From NCBI RefSeq assembly GCF_001693515.2, contig NZ_CP042968.1, positions 806,001 to 870,000 on the forward strand: a stretch of 64,000 nt of DNA, written 5' to 3'. Made by a program: the position numbers and the translations under genes. Position 1 is the stretch's first letter. The number at the start of each line of letters is the position of its first letter. The DNA is from Bradyrhizobium paxllaeri. GTDB taxonomy: Bacteria > Pseudomonadota > Alphaproteobacteria > Rhizobiales > Xanthobacteraceae. The notes beneath the pieces were generated by a model, which was given only the letters and a program-made list of their open reading frames with translations, was not told the DNA's origin and ran no database searches. Below, in pieces: positions 36,514 to 46,100 of this stretch.

Positions 36514-37401
36514 ATGGGCATGGATGCGGTGCGGGGCGACAGGTGGATCGGCTTTCTCTGCCTGGGCGTCACCGCCTTCGGATGGGCGCTGAACTGGCCG
36601 CTTATGAAGCTGTTGCTGCAGCAATGGCCGCCGCTGTTTGCCCGCGGGCTGGCCGGCGTCGCCGCGGCAGTCATCCTGTTCGGATTAGCGAAGGCGTGGG
36701 GACAGTCGCTGCAGGTCCCGCGCGAGGCGCTGGGTCGGTTGTCGTTCGCGTCCTTCACCAACGTGTTCGCCTGGATGGGATTTTCCACGGTGGCGATGAA
36801 GTTCGTCCCCGTCGGCGAGGGCGCGCTGATCGTCTACACCATGCCGATCTGGGCCACGCTCCTGGCATGGCCACTGGCCGGAATCCGGCCCAAGCTCGTG
36901 GACATCGCAGCGCTCGTTCTCGGCGTCGGCGGTATCGCCGTGCTGCTGGGAGGCAACGGCCTTAGCTTCGACAGCGGGCGGATCGTCGGAATCCTGCTGC
37001 TGTTTTCCGCGGCGATCCTGTTTGCGGTCGGCAATATCCTCAACCGCGTTGCCTTGCCGATGCCGCCTTTGGTCGTGGTCGCCTGGCAGGTCGGGCTCGG
37101 CTGTCTTGTGATGCTGATCCTTGGCGTTGCGTTCGAACAGCCGAACTACCGCGCGCTCACTGCGCAAGGCCTGGCGTGCTTCGTCTACATGACGCTGGTG
37201 CCTATGGGGCTCTGCTATCTCACCTGGTTCGAGACCCTGCGCCGCCTGCCGCCGTCATCGGCCTCGACCGGCATGTTGCTGGTGCCGCTGATCGGCGTGA
37301 TCTCGGCGGCGCTCATCCTCGGCGAGCCGCTCGGTGCGCGCGAGATTGTCGCGATGGTGCTGGTGCTGGCCGGCGTGGCGCTGGCGCTGCAGCGGGCGTA
37401 A
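36514..37401 (+). CDS. DMT-superfamily (EamA) transporter
   Basis: 295 residues with ten membrane segments in two EamA repeats (first GVTAFGWALNWPLMKLLLQQ, second from about residue 155, with GLCYLTWFETLRRLPPSSAS near 230). Such proteins export or import small metabolites. Substrate unknown. An ATG two codons further in is an alternative start. It is separated from the MFS gene by 84 nt. Confidence 0.88.
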   Translation: MGMDAVRGDRWIGFLCLGVTAFGWALNWPLMKLLLQQWPPLFARGLAGVAAAVILFGLAKAWGQSLQVPREALGRLSFASFTNVFAWMGFSTVAMKFVPVGEGALIVYTMPIWATLLAWPLAGIRPKLVDIAALVLGVGGIAVLLGGNGLSFDSGRIVGILLLFSAAILFAVGNILNRVALPMPPLVVVAWQVGLGCLVMLILGVAFEQPNYRALTAQGLACFVYMTLVPMGLCYLTWFETLRRLPPSSASTGMLLVPLIGVISAALILGEPLGAREIVAMVLVLAGVALALQRA

Positions 37402-37485
37402 GCCGCATTGTTTGTTGAACTGCGCGGCGGGCCCGCATAGGCTCGCTGCAGCAACAAGAAAATAACCGGAAACGTCCCTTCACCG

Positions 37486-38772
37486 ATGCAGTCCGCCGAG
37501 CGGCCTTTCCCCCACCGCCGGGGCCTGATCATCGTCGCGACACTGGCCACCGCCTATGTCGCCAGCCATTTTTTTCGCGCCTCCAACGTCACCATCGGCC
37601 TCGATCTGATGCGCGATCTCGCCATCGGGCCGGAAGCGCTGGGGGCGCTGACCGGCGCGTTCTTCTTCGGCTTTGCCGCGATGCAGATTCCCTGCGGCTT
37701 CTTCTTCGACCGTTTCGGCCCGCGCTATACCGTGGTCGGCATGCTGATCGTGGCCTCGATCGGTGGTGCAATGTTCACGCTGGCGCCGAGCTGGCCGGTG
37801 CTGCTCACCGGCCGCGTGCTGATGGGCGCCGGCTGCGGCGTGATGCTGATCGGCAGCATGGTGGTGATCTCGCGCTGGTTTCCGCCCGATCGTTTTTCCA
37901 CGCTGACCGCGATGGTGCTGTCGATCGGCCTGCTCGGCAACCTCGCGGCCACCACGCCGCTTGCCTGGGCATCGCAGGCGGTTGGCTGGCGTCCGGTGTT
38001 CGGCGCCGTCGTCGTCTTCATCGCGCTCGCTACCGTCGCGATCTTTCTGGTGGTGCGCGACGCGCCGCCCGGCCATCCCTTCCTGAGCCGCAAGGTGGAA
38101 CCATCAGGCGAGATGCTCAACGGCTTCCTCGAGGTGCTGCGCAACCCGCGCCTGAAGCCGATCCTGGCGCTGAATTTCTGCAACTACGCCTGCACCTTCA
38201 CCGTGCAGGGCTTGTGGGGCGGTGCGTTCCTGCGCGAGGTCCATGGTTTGAGCCCGATCGCAGCCGGCAACATCCTGCTTTGCGCCGTGATTGCCTACCA
38301 GGCTGGCATGCTCGCCTTCGGCCCGCTCGACCGCCGGCTCGACACCCGCAAGGGCATTGCGATCGGCGGCACGCTGGTGATCGTTTGTCTGCTCGCGATT
38401 CTCGCGCTGTTCTCGCGCCCGCCGGCCTGGCTGCCGGTTGCCGTCATCATCGCCATGGGCTTCTTCTCTGCTTCCTCTACCATGGTGATGACGCACGGCC
38501 GCGGCATCTTCCCCGACCGCCTGATCGGCCGCGGCATCGCAACCATGAACACCTCGGTGATGCTCGGCGTCGCCTGCATGCAGACGCTCTCCGGCATCAT
38601 CATCGGCGCGTTCGAGCCGCTCGCAAGCGGCGCGCGCACGGAAGACGCCTACCGCGCGCTGTTCGGCACGCTGACGCTGGTGCTGATTGCGGCGGTCGCG
38701 ATCTACAGCCGCTCGCAGGATGTCAAGCCGAGTGATGAGATGAAGGCGGCTCGCGATCCGGCGCGAGCTTAG
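37486..38772 (+). CDS. Major facilitator superfamily transporter
   Basis: 428 residues with twelve membrane segments. Loop 2-3 motif FFFDRFGPRYTVVGMLI fits the MFS GxxxDRxGRR motif, and segments AYVASHFFRASNVTIGLDL and MGAGCGVMLIGSMVVISRWF recall organic-anion or nitrate/phthalate-type members. The substrate cannot be assigned. Same strand as the DMT gene, possibly one transcript. Confidence 0.85.
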   Translation: MQSAERPFPHRRGLIIVATLATAYVASHFFRASNVTIGLDLMRDLAIGPEALGALTGAFFFGFAAMQIPCGFFFDRFGPRYTVVGMLIVASIGGAMFTLAPSWPVLLTGRVLMGAGCGVMLIGSMVVISRWFPPDRFSTLTAMVLSIGLLGNLAATTPLAWASQAVGWRPVFGAVVVFIALATVAIFLVVRDAPPGHPFLSRKVEPSGEMLNGFLEVLRNPRLKPILALNFCNYACTFTVQGLWGGAFLREVHGLSPIAAGNILLCAVIAYQAGMLAFGPLDRRLDTRKGIAIGGTLVIVCLLAILALFSRPPAWLPVAVIIAMGFFSASSTMVMTHGRGIFPDRLIGRGIATMNTSVMLGVACMQTLSGIIIGAFEPLASGARTEDAYRALFGTLTLVLIAAVAIYSRSQDVKPSDEMKAARDPARA

Positions 38773-39215
38773 CGAGCGGGTGCGGCCCAGGCTTCTGCGC
38801 CGCCTACAGGACAAGCAAGCATTCCGCCGGGGCTCAAGTCCGACATATGTGAGGTGCTTCACAGACACCACGTGGCTAAATTTGATATGACGCCCGCGCG
38901 TTCCGTCACCACTCCCAGCGCGCTCATCTGCAGCGATTGGTCTTGGAGAAGAACGGACGTGCGTAATCGTCGTTCTTGGATGCCGACAATTACGTCAAGC
39001 CGGATCAAATGCGCTCAAGGTCCTTGCCACGGCTCGAATAGACGTGGTCGTGTGAAGGGCTTGGGGGCGCGCGCGATGCGACCCGGATATTGGACGTTGC
39101 AATTCGCTCGATGGTATCGATGGTTTTATTGAAGTATTGAAGGCAGTGGTATTCCCGTAGGGGTGGGTAGCCAAGCAAGGGCGCTTTATTCACTCCTCTT
39201 CGCGACGAGGTTTTC
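38773..39215. other. Gene-free stretch before the peroxidase module
   Basis: 443 bp with no convincing gene. One frame near 38972-39040 reads DADNYVKP, reminiscent of a response-regulator core, but is too short to call a gene remnant. The last 200 bp are A/T-richer and must contain the promoter of the 39216 gene; GACGAGG precedes its ATG. No sigma-54 or EcfG consensus was found. Confidence 0.45.
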
Positions 39216-39821
39216 ATGGCCGATCGTGCGCGCAATAAGGACGGACTTGGCAAAGCCGTTACGTTCAACGTCATCACGCCGATGAATCGCTTCGGCACCT
39301 GCGTCGTTCGCTTGCTGCTCTGGATATTCGATCGCTGGAAGCGAACCCAGAACACCGCGAAGGCGCTGGCGTTTCTGCCTTTCGTTCATTGGGTTGTGAT
39401 CAAGCGCGATCGCTTTCCGCAACTCGAAGGTCAGCCTGCGGAAAAGCTGAACTACGATTATCTGTTCTTTTTGAGCACGTTCAATGGTCCGTGGGGTCCT
39501 TACATCGAGGCCTTCGCGGACGTCCTCTATGCGCCACTCGACGCCGTGTGGTTCTGGAGCATCCGCTATCCCATGGCCCGGCCGGTCGGGCCGCTGAAGA
39601 CGTACATCAAACGCAATCAGGTCGAGTCGGATCACTCGTACAGCGCTTACCCCGGCGCCTCGGTGCGCGACGTCCGTGCGGGCCTCGAGGTACGCCGCGA
39701 GCTTGAACAGTTCGCGAGAGATTCGCGCGACCTGGCGCCCGATAAATTTGCGACGGAATTCGATCGCCTGCTCATGAGCCTGCAGAACAAGCTGGGTAGC
39801 TTCGGCCCCATTCCCAAGTAG
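39216..39821 (+). CDS. Protein of unknown function, family X member 1 (peroxidase operon)
   Basis: 201 residues, no signal peptide, one possible amphipathic/hydrophobic stretch near residue 30. A core FVHWVVIKRDRFPQ, then LNYDYLFFLSTFNGPWGPYI, then DAVWFWSIRYP aligns by eye with VVHMARFVVIDRL, SNYLLFACDFDGFSIDVLI and KTIWQNCRGFPG of the next protein, so the two appear to be distant paralogues. Function unknown. It is 27 nt upstream of member 2 and starts the run of genes leading to DyP, the catalase-like protein and the cyclase. Confidence 0.72.
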   Translation: MADRARNKDGLGKAVTFNVITPMNRFGTCVVRLLLWIFDRWKRTQNTAKALAFLPFVHWVVIKRDRFPQLEGQPAEKLNYDYLFFLSTFNGPWGPYIEAFADVLYAPLDAVWFWSIRYPMARPVGPLKTYIKRNQVESDHSYSAYPGASVRDVRAGLEVRRELEQFARDSRDLAPDKFATEFDRLLMSLQNKLGSFGPIPK

Positions 39822-39848
39822 CAAATCGTTCGAGCGGAGTACCCGCGC

Positions 39849-40436
39849 ATGGCAAATCAGAACGGCGAAAAATACGGCTTTACCGGACTGTTTCCAATCA
39901 AGGATGGGCAAACAGCCGCGTTGCGCGCCTTTCTGCGCACACTGGACGAAAAATATCCGCGCGGTTCGCCGTTGGCTGAGGTTTCGGTCGTCCACATGGC
40001 CCGCTTTGTCGTGATCGACCGGCTTGCCTATCAGGGAACGCCGGCGAAGGTCGATACACTGAAGTCAAACTATCTGCTGTTCGCCTGCGACTTCGACGGT
40101 TTCAGCATCGACGTTCTGATCCGTGAAATGGTCGCGCATATCCCGGATCAATTGAAGACCATTTGGCAAAACTGCCGTGGCTTTCCGGGCATCGAGAGCC
40201 GCGATGGTCTCTCCAGGTATTTTGAGCAGTGCCAGGTTACGACCAATTTGTTGCTGGCCGACCAGCCCGACGCCACCGTGAACGATATTCTGCTGGGGCT
40301 GATGTACCGGCGAGGGCTCGGGGAATTCATCAGGCACGTTCAGGAAACGCAGCCAACGCCGGCAGAACTCAAGGAAGACTTCGCGAAGTTGTGGCAAAGG
40401 CTGCAAGAAGTCAGGCCGCACGCAGGAGATTTGTGA
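39849..40436 (+). CDS. Protein of unknown function, family X member 2 (peroxidase operon)
   Basis: 195 residues, soluble. It contains TGLFPIKDGQTAALRAFLRT, a central VVHMARFVVIDRL and a beta-rich SNYLLFACDFDGFSIDVLI core, then KTIWQNCRGFPGIESRDG. The repeated pattern of hydrophobic strand, acidic-Gly turn and tryptophan suggests a ferredoxin-like domain, but I recognise no named family. It sits 29 nt before the DyP peroxidase start. Confidence 0.72.
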   Translation: MANQNGEKYGFTGLFPIKDGQTAALRAFLRTLDEKYPRGSPLAEVSVVHMARFVVIDRLAYQGTPAKVDTLKSNYLLFACDFDGFSIDVLIREMVAHIPDQLKTIWQNCRGFPGIESRDGLSRYFEQCQVTTNLLLADQPDATVNDILLGLMYRRGLGEFIRHVQETQPTPAELKEDFAKLWQRLQEVRPHAGDL

Positions 40437-40465
40437 CGACATAGCGATTGAAAGCGAGTACCGCG

Positions 40466-41860
40466 ATGTTCGACTTTTCCAATATTCAAGGCAATATTCT
40501 TCGTGGCTACGGCTCCTTTCCGCATGCGCGTTTCCTCTATCTGGCCATTCACGATGAGCGCGCTGCCAGGACGTTGCTGCAACAGCTCATGGACACGGGA
40601 TCCGTCACCCCCGGCCAGTGGAGCGAAAAGCCGGATACGACACTCAATCTTGCCCTGACCTTCGACGGCCTGCGCGCCCTCGGCCTTCCGGAGGAAAGTC
40701 TCGCGACTTTTCCGGCCGAGTTTCGGGAGGGCATGAAAGTCCGTGCAGACGAACTCGGAGATGTCGGAAAGAGTTCGCCGCGATATTGGGATGAACCGTG
40801 GAGGACGGGCCGCGTCCATCTCCTGGTCATGATCTATGGCAAGACGGAAGCAGCGCTCGAGGCTGGTTGCCGAAACTTCCGGCGGTTGTTGCCGGCCGGT
40901 CTGGAGGAACTCGGGCCTGAGCAATCTGCCGAAAGTCTCCGCATCGAAGGCGAGACGGCGCGTCGTGAGCATTTCGGTTTCGTCGACGGCGTGAGCAATC
41001 CCGATGTCGATGGTGTGCCGCGAGAGGCGGGCGCGGCGAGATCGCAGGACATAGGCAATCCCGATCACAGCGGAAAATTTCGCAAGATCCCGCTGGGGGA
41101 ATTCATCCTCGGCTACCCTGGCGAAGGTGGGGATCTCGCGCCGATGCCGCTGCCGAACCTGCTTGCGCATAACTCAACCTATATGGTGTTCCGCAAGCTC
41201 GAACAGAACGTACCGTTGTTTCGAGACTACATCAGCAAGCAAGCCAAATCGTTTGCCCGCACGATCCCCGGCGGTCTGCCGGACGACAAGAGCGCGGAAG
41301 AATTCCTGGCTGCCAAGATGATGGGACGGTGGCGCGACGGATCTTCGCTGATCAACCATCCGCATGCATCGGCCAAGGATATCAGCAATGCATTCGCCTA
41401 TGCCGACGATCCTGCGGGCGCGCGATGTCCGTTGGGGGCCCATGTGCGGCGCACCAATCCGCGCGATGCGCTGGGTTTTGGCGGCAAGACCATGAGCCGG
41501 CACCGCCTGATCCGCCGCGGCATCACCTACGGCAAGTATCTTCCGCCTGGCGATCGTGATGAGGAACGGCGGGGCCTCATCTTCATCGCCTTCAATTCCG
41601 GCTTTGATCAATTCGAGTTCGTGCAGCAGTTATGGATCAACTTCGGCGACGAGTTCGAGCAGGGCAACGACGGCGATCCGATTGCCGGCAGTCGCGAGGG
41701 CAGCCAAATGATGATCCCGGGCGACGAGGCCACGGGACGGCGGCCATTTATATGCTTCGACATCCCGCGCTTTGTCGAAACCAAGGGCGGCGATTATTTC
41801 TTTGTCCCGAGCCTCGCCGCGCTCAGGCTGTTGGCCTCCGGCAGAGTGCACGCGTCATGA
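40466..41860 (+). CDS. DyP-type heme peroxidase
   Basis: About 464 residues from ATG 40466; an in-frame TTG at 40448 is less likely. DyP proteins use H2O2 to oxidise dyes, lignin-like or other organic substrates. The GxxDG motif GFVDGVSNP carries the catalytic Asp, and the proximal heme His is in GAHVRRTNPRDA. Start NIQGNILRGYGSFPHARFL is typical of the long (class C/D) DyPs. No signal peptide, so cytoplasmic. Its stop overlaps the next start (ATGA). Confidence 0.93.
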   Translation: MFDFSNIQGNILRGYGSFPHARFLYLAIHDERAARTLLQQLMDTGSVTPGQWSEKPDTTLNLALTFDGLRALGLPEESLATFPAEFREGMKVRADELGDVGKSSPRYWDEPWRTGRVHLLVMIYGKTEAALEAGCRNFRRLLPAGLEELGPEQSAESLRIEGETARREHFGFVDGVSNPDVDGVPREAGAARSQDIGNPDHSGKFRKIPLGEFILGYPGEGGDLAPMPLPNLLAHNSTYMVFRKLEQNVPLFRDYISKQAKSFARTIPGGLPDDKSAEEFLAAKMMGRWRDGSSLINHPHASAKDISNAFAYADDPAGARCPLGAHVRRTNPRDALGFGGKTMSRHRLIRRGITYGKYLPPGDRDEERRGLIFIAFNSGFDQFEFVQQLWINFGDEFEQGNDGDPIAGSREGSQMMIPGDEATGRRPFICFDIPRFVETKGGDYFFVPSLAALRLLASGRVHAS

Positions 41861-43194
41861 GCCGGTCCGTCACCCCGCGGCGGCTCGATCAGCCCGCAAC
41901 AGGGAAGTGGCTCATGGCGCATCTCATTGGAGATCAGCCAGTCAGCCTCGGCTTCCGCACGGCGCGCCGCCTGAGGGAATTCGGCCAGATGGTGCTCCAG
42001 ATCGTGCGCCCGGCGCGACACGGCCCTGAGCGGACATCGGCCGCGAGCCCGGCGCGATACCGGCACCTCGTGAACGCGCTGGAATTTCCGGACCGGCCAA
42101 TGCCGTTGCATGTGCTCGAGCGGGCCGTGCCTGGCGAGGCAACCATGACCCGGCAAATGGCGCGCATTGCCGCAGAAGCGGTGATTAGCAATTACTGCAC
42201 GAGCAGGGTCTCGGACAGCTTCGTCCCCGCGATGCGCGACCAGCACGCGAAGTCGCACGGATGCGTGACCGCGGAATTGATCGTTCGCGAGGATCTTCCG
42301 GCCGAGTTCACCACAGAGCTGTTTCGTCCAGGTGCTCGCTATCCGGCCGTGGTCCGGTTTTCCAACGGGCTCGGCCGGCGCCAGAGCGACCGCAGGATGG
42401 ACGCGCGCGGCATGTCCATCAAGCTTCGCGAGGTCGGGACGAAGACCATTCTTTCAACGCTGGTGCCCGACAAGGTGTCACCCGGCGAGCATGATTTCGC
42501 GCTCTCCAGCTTTCCGATCTTCTTCTGCAAGGATGTGGTCGATTATACGCAGCTGATGAACGCGGTGAGTGCACCACAGGCAACCTGGCGGGAAAAGCTT
42601 CGCAAGGCAGCGCTATGGCTCGGGTTCATAGTTCGGCGTCCGCGCCAATTTTACCTGTTTTTGCGGACGGCGCTGCAGGGCCTTTTCACCATCCGCAATC
42701 CGCTGACGGCCACCTATCACAGCATGTCGCCGTTCTTGTTCGGCGAGCACAGGGTCGTGCGCTATGTGGTTGGTCCTGCCGGCGGCCGAGACAAGCCCGC
42801 CCGATGGTGGACATTCATGTTTTGGGCTCGATCGAAAAGCTTTCTTCAGGATGCGCTTGTACGGGATCTGGACCCGCATGCGCGTCAGCCCGGCCTTGAT
42901 GCCGTGCTGGATTTCTCCATACGGGTGCGGCACGCCGCCACGTCGGATGACGTCGAGGATGCGTCCCGGTGGTGGACCCGTCGCAACGACAAGATCGTGC
43001 GGCTGGGGAGCATTGCTATTCCACGGCAGAACTTTCTGGCGCAGAATCAGCTGTACGATACCGAGCACATGATGTTCAATCCCTGGAACTGTCTGCCCGA
43101 GCACAGACCACTAGGCAGCGTCAACCGGATGCGGCTTGCGGTCTATCTTGCCTCGCGGCAGATACGACGGAAATTGAACCTGGTCGCGTCATGA
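41857..43194 (+). CDS. Catalase-fold heme protein
   Basis: 445 residues, catalase superfamily but diverged. Distal His lies in QHAKSHGCVTAELIV; the barrel continues with PAVVRFSNGLGRRQSDRR, DARGMSIKL and HDFALSSFPIFFCKD; the proximal Tyr is in RLAVYLASRQ with Arg four residues before. Where catalases have an NN-x-P segment bearing the distal Asn, this has SSFP, so the Asn seems absent. That points to a peroxidase, hydroperoxide isomerase or lyase rather than a true catalase. Both ends overlap neighbours by ATGA. Confidence 0.83.
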   Translation: MSRSVTPRRLDQPATGKWLMAHLIGDQPVSLGFRTARRLREFGQMVLQIVRPARHGPERTSAASPARYRHLVNALEFPDRPMPLHVLERAVPGEATMTRQMARIAAEAVISNYCTSRVSDSFVPAMRDQHAKSHGCVTAELIVREDLPAEFTTELFRPGARYPAVVRFSNGLGRRQSDRRMDARGMSIKLREVGTKTILSTLVPDKVSPGEHDFALSSFPIFFCKDVVDYTQLMNAVSAPQATWREKLRKAALWLGFIVRRPRQFYLFLRTALQGLFTIRNPLTATYHSMSPFLFGEHRVVRYVVGPAGGRDKPARWWTFMFWARSKSFLQDALVRDLDPHARQPGLDAVLDFSIRVRHAATSDDVEDASRWWTRRNDKIVRLGSIAIPRQNFLAQNQLYDTEHMMFNPWNCLPEHRPLGSVNRMRLAVYLASRQIRRKLNLVAS

Positions 43195-46100
43195 ACAGCC
43201 AGCCGCCGCCCGATCCGTCGGGCGGACTTCAGCGGACATCGTCGCCGCCGAACGTCGAGGGCGAGGCGCTGCACGCCGAACGTCGGCAGCTTACCGTGGT
43301 ATTTGTCGACATCGTCGGCTCGACGCCGCTGAGCGAGCGGATTGATCCGGAAGACTTCTTCGCGGTTATCAGAACCTACCGCGATATCTGCGACGAGCAG
43401 ATTCGCCGCTACGGCGGTCACATCGCCAGAATGATTGGCGACGGATTGCTGGCCTATTTCGGCGTGCCACAAGCCCATGAAAACGATCCTGAACGGGCGG
43501 TGCGCGCCTCGCTGGCGATCGCTGCGGCAATCAAGGAACAGAAGTTTCCCCTGTCGGATGGCAGCTTCGTCCGCCTTGGTGTGCGCATCGGGGTCAACAC
43601 CGGGGAGGTCGTCGTCGGCAGCGTGCCCGGCGAGCCCGCTGATCGGCGTGAAGTGTTCGGCAGCTCGGCACATGTCGCTGCCCGCCTGCAAGGGCTCGCC
43701 AGTGAGAATGGTGTCGTGGTCGGTTCGAGCACCTACGAGCTGACGCGCGGCACGTTCAGCTACACGCCGCTTGGCAGGCGCCCGCTCAAGGGCGTGGAAG
43801 AGCCGGTCGAAGCCTGGCGTGCGGAAGCGCTGGCGTCCAGCGGAAGCAGGTTCGACCGGGCGCAGAGGTCGCCTTTGGCCCCGATGATCAACCGAACCAA
43901 CGAAGGCGCATTGCTTGCCGAGATGTGGCGGCAGGCTGCAGCGGGCTCGGGACGGGTCGGCGTGGTTTCCGGTGAACCCGGCATCGGCAAGTCACGCCTG
44001 ATCCGCCAGTTCCGCAGTAATCTTGATGCGTCTCCGCGTGAGGTTCTGTCGCTGCAGTGCTCGCCGTTCCACGTCAACACGCCGCTTGCTCCGGAAATCG
44101 AGCGGCTCAGGCGCGCGACCGGCATCCAGGAAACCGACGACCCCGAACTTGCATTGGCGAAATTGCGCGCGCTCCTGGCACGAGCCGTGCCCAATGTTGG
44201 GCACGCGCTTCGCTACTACGGAGCGGTCCTGTCGATACCGGCCTGCTCGGAGTACGAACCGGCGGATCTCGGATCTCCTTTTGAGCGAGAGCGTGCTTTT
44301 CAGGTGTTCATCGATGTTCTCGTCTCGGCGTCGCGCAGGCAGCCTATCCTGATGATCTTCGAGGACGTTCAATGGATGGATCCGACCACCATCGAACTGC
44401 TGGTACGCGTGATAGCTCACTGTTCCGGCGAGCGGGTCATGATCCTGATCACGCATCGCGATGACTACCGGGCGGACTGGTTGTCGGGCTCTGCAATTCA
44501 ACGGATTGCTCTGCAAAAGCTGGCAACGCATTACTGCGAGGAGATGGTCGCAGCCGTCGCTGGCAAGGATATCGTGTCGCGCCGGATTACCAGCCAAATC
44601 GTGGAAAGAACCGATGGCGTGCCACTCTTTGTCGAGGAGTTTACGCGGGCCGTGATCGATTCCAGCACGGTCGCCAATGCCGCTGACGGCTTGGCGCTGG
44701 GCGAAAAACTGCCCAAACCGCTGGTGCCGTCAAGCATTCACGATTCGCTGATGGAGCGCCTTGATCGTCTCGGTCCCGCCAAGCGCGTCGCCCAGATCGC
44801 CTCCGTCTTCGGAAGGCAATTCACCTATGACGGCATTTTCAACGTACTCCCGGGTAAAGGCGAAACGCTGAGACGCGCGTTGCAGGCACTGGCGAGCGCC
44901 GGCGTCGTGTATCGCATCGAGGAATCTCAAGGCACCGTCTTCACCTTCAAGCACGCGATGATACAGGAAGTCGCCTATTCCTCGCTGCTCAAGGAGGAAA
45001 GGCGCGAGCTCCATGCGCGCGTCGCGTCGTGGTTGCTCCAGGAGGCCGCGATCGGCGAGAGCAGCCAGCCTGCCGTGCTCGGCTATCACTATGCGCGCGC
45101 GGGGAACATCCCGGAAGCGATCGAGGCCTGGCTTCAGGCGGGTAAATCCGCGCTCCGCCGATCCGCAACCAAGGAGGCCGTTGCCCATCTTCGCGAGGGT
45201 CTCTCGCTGATACCGAAGCTGCCCGCCTCGGCGCGGCGTTTCGAGGCTGAAATCGCGCTGCAATCCAACCTGGCGATGGCATACACCGCCAACGCAGGAT
45301 GGTCCGACCCGAACGTCTATGGACCGTATAGTCGCGCACTCAAACTTTGCGCGAACTATGGCACCATTCGCGAGAAGGCGACGGTGCTGTGGGGAAGTAC
45401 CATCGCCAAACTGGTCAACTGCGAGCTCACCAAGGGCCTCAAACACGCACAGGATTTCGTCCGGCGGGCCGAGGAGTGGCGCGACGACGAGGCCGCCCTC
45501 ATGGCGTATACCGCTGCCTTGATCGCCAATTTCTTTCTCGGTCGTCTGGAGCAGGCGGCTGAACTCGCGACTCTGGTCAGCGCCCGCTACAATCCTCGCG
45601 AGCATGCCAAGCTGGTCCAGATCTATCAGCATGATCCATTGATCGTGTCGCTCGTCTATTCCGGACACACCGAATGGCTGTTGGGCCGGCCCGGGCGGGC
45701 CCGAGAGTGCTGCGAAACGGCGCGACAGCTCGCGAGCGAGATCGGGCATCCTTTCATGCTGGCGTTTGCCTCTATTCTCGGGGTTAGCGATCATTGGTAC
45801 GAGGGCGATCTTGCGGCCAATCTGGCCAGCGTCGAGCGCGGCATGAAGGTTGCTGACGAGTATGGCTATCCGATGTACCGGGTCATCGGTCCGTTGTGGG
45901 CGACCTCTGCGTTGGCGGCACGGGGCCCTGCGCCGGAAGTGCTCGAACACCTATGTCGCCTGCTCGGCAAACTGCCCGCCGAGAACAGGTGCATCCAGAT
46001 GCCGCTCTATCGAATCCTGCTCGCCACGGAGTTCGGAAGAATCGGGCAGATAGAAAGAGCTCGGAGCTTCGCTGCTTCGGCCGAAGCTCTGATGAAGCAA

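Noticed and set aside
38972..39040. Possible response-regulator remnant (DADNYVKP)
   Set aside because: Only about 20 codons, with no further receiver-domain similarity on either side; could be chance.
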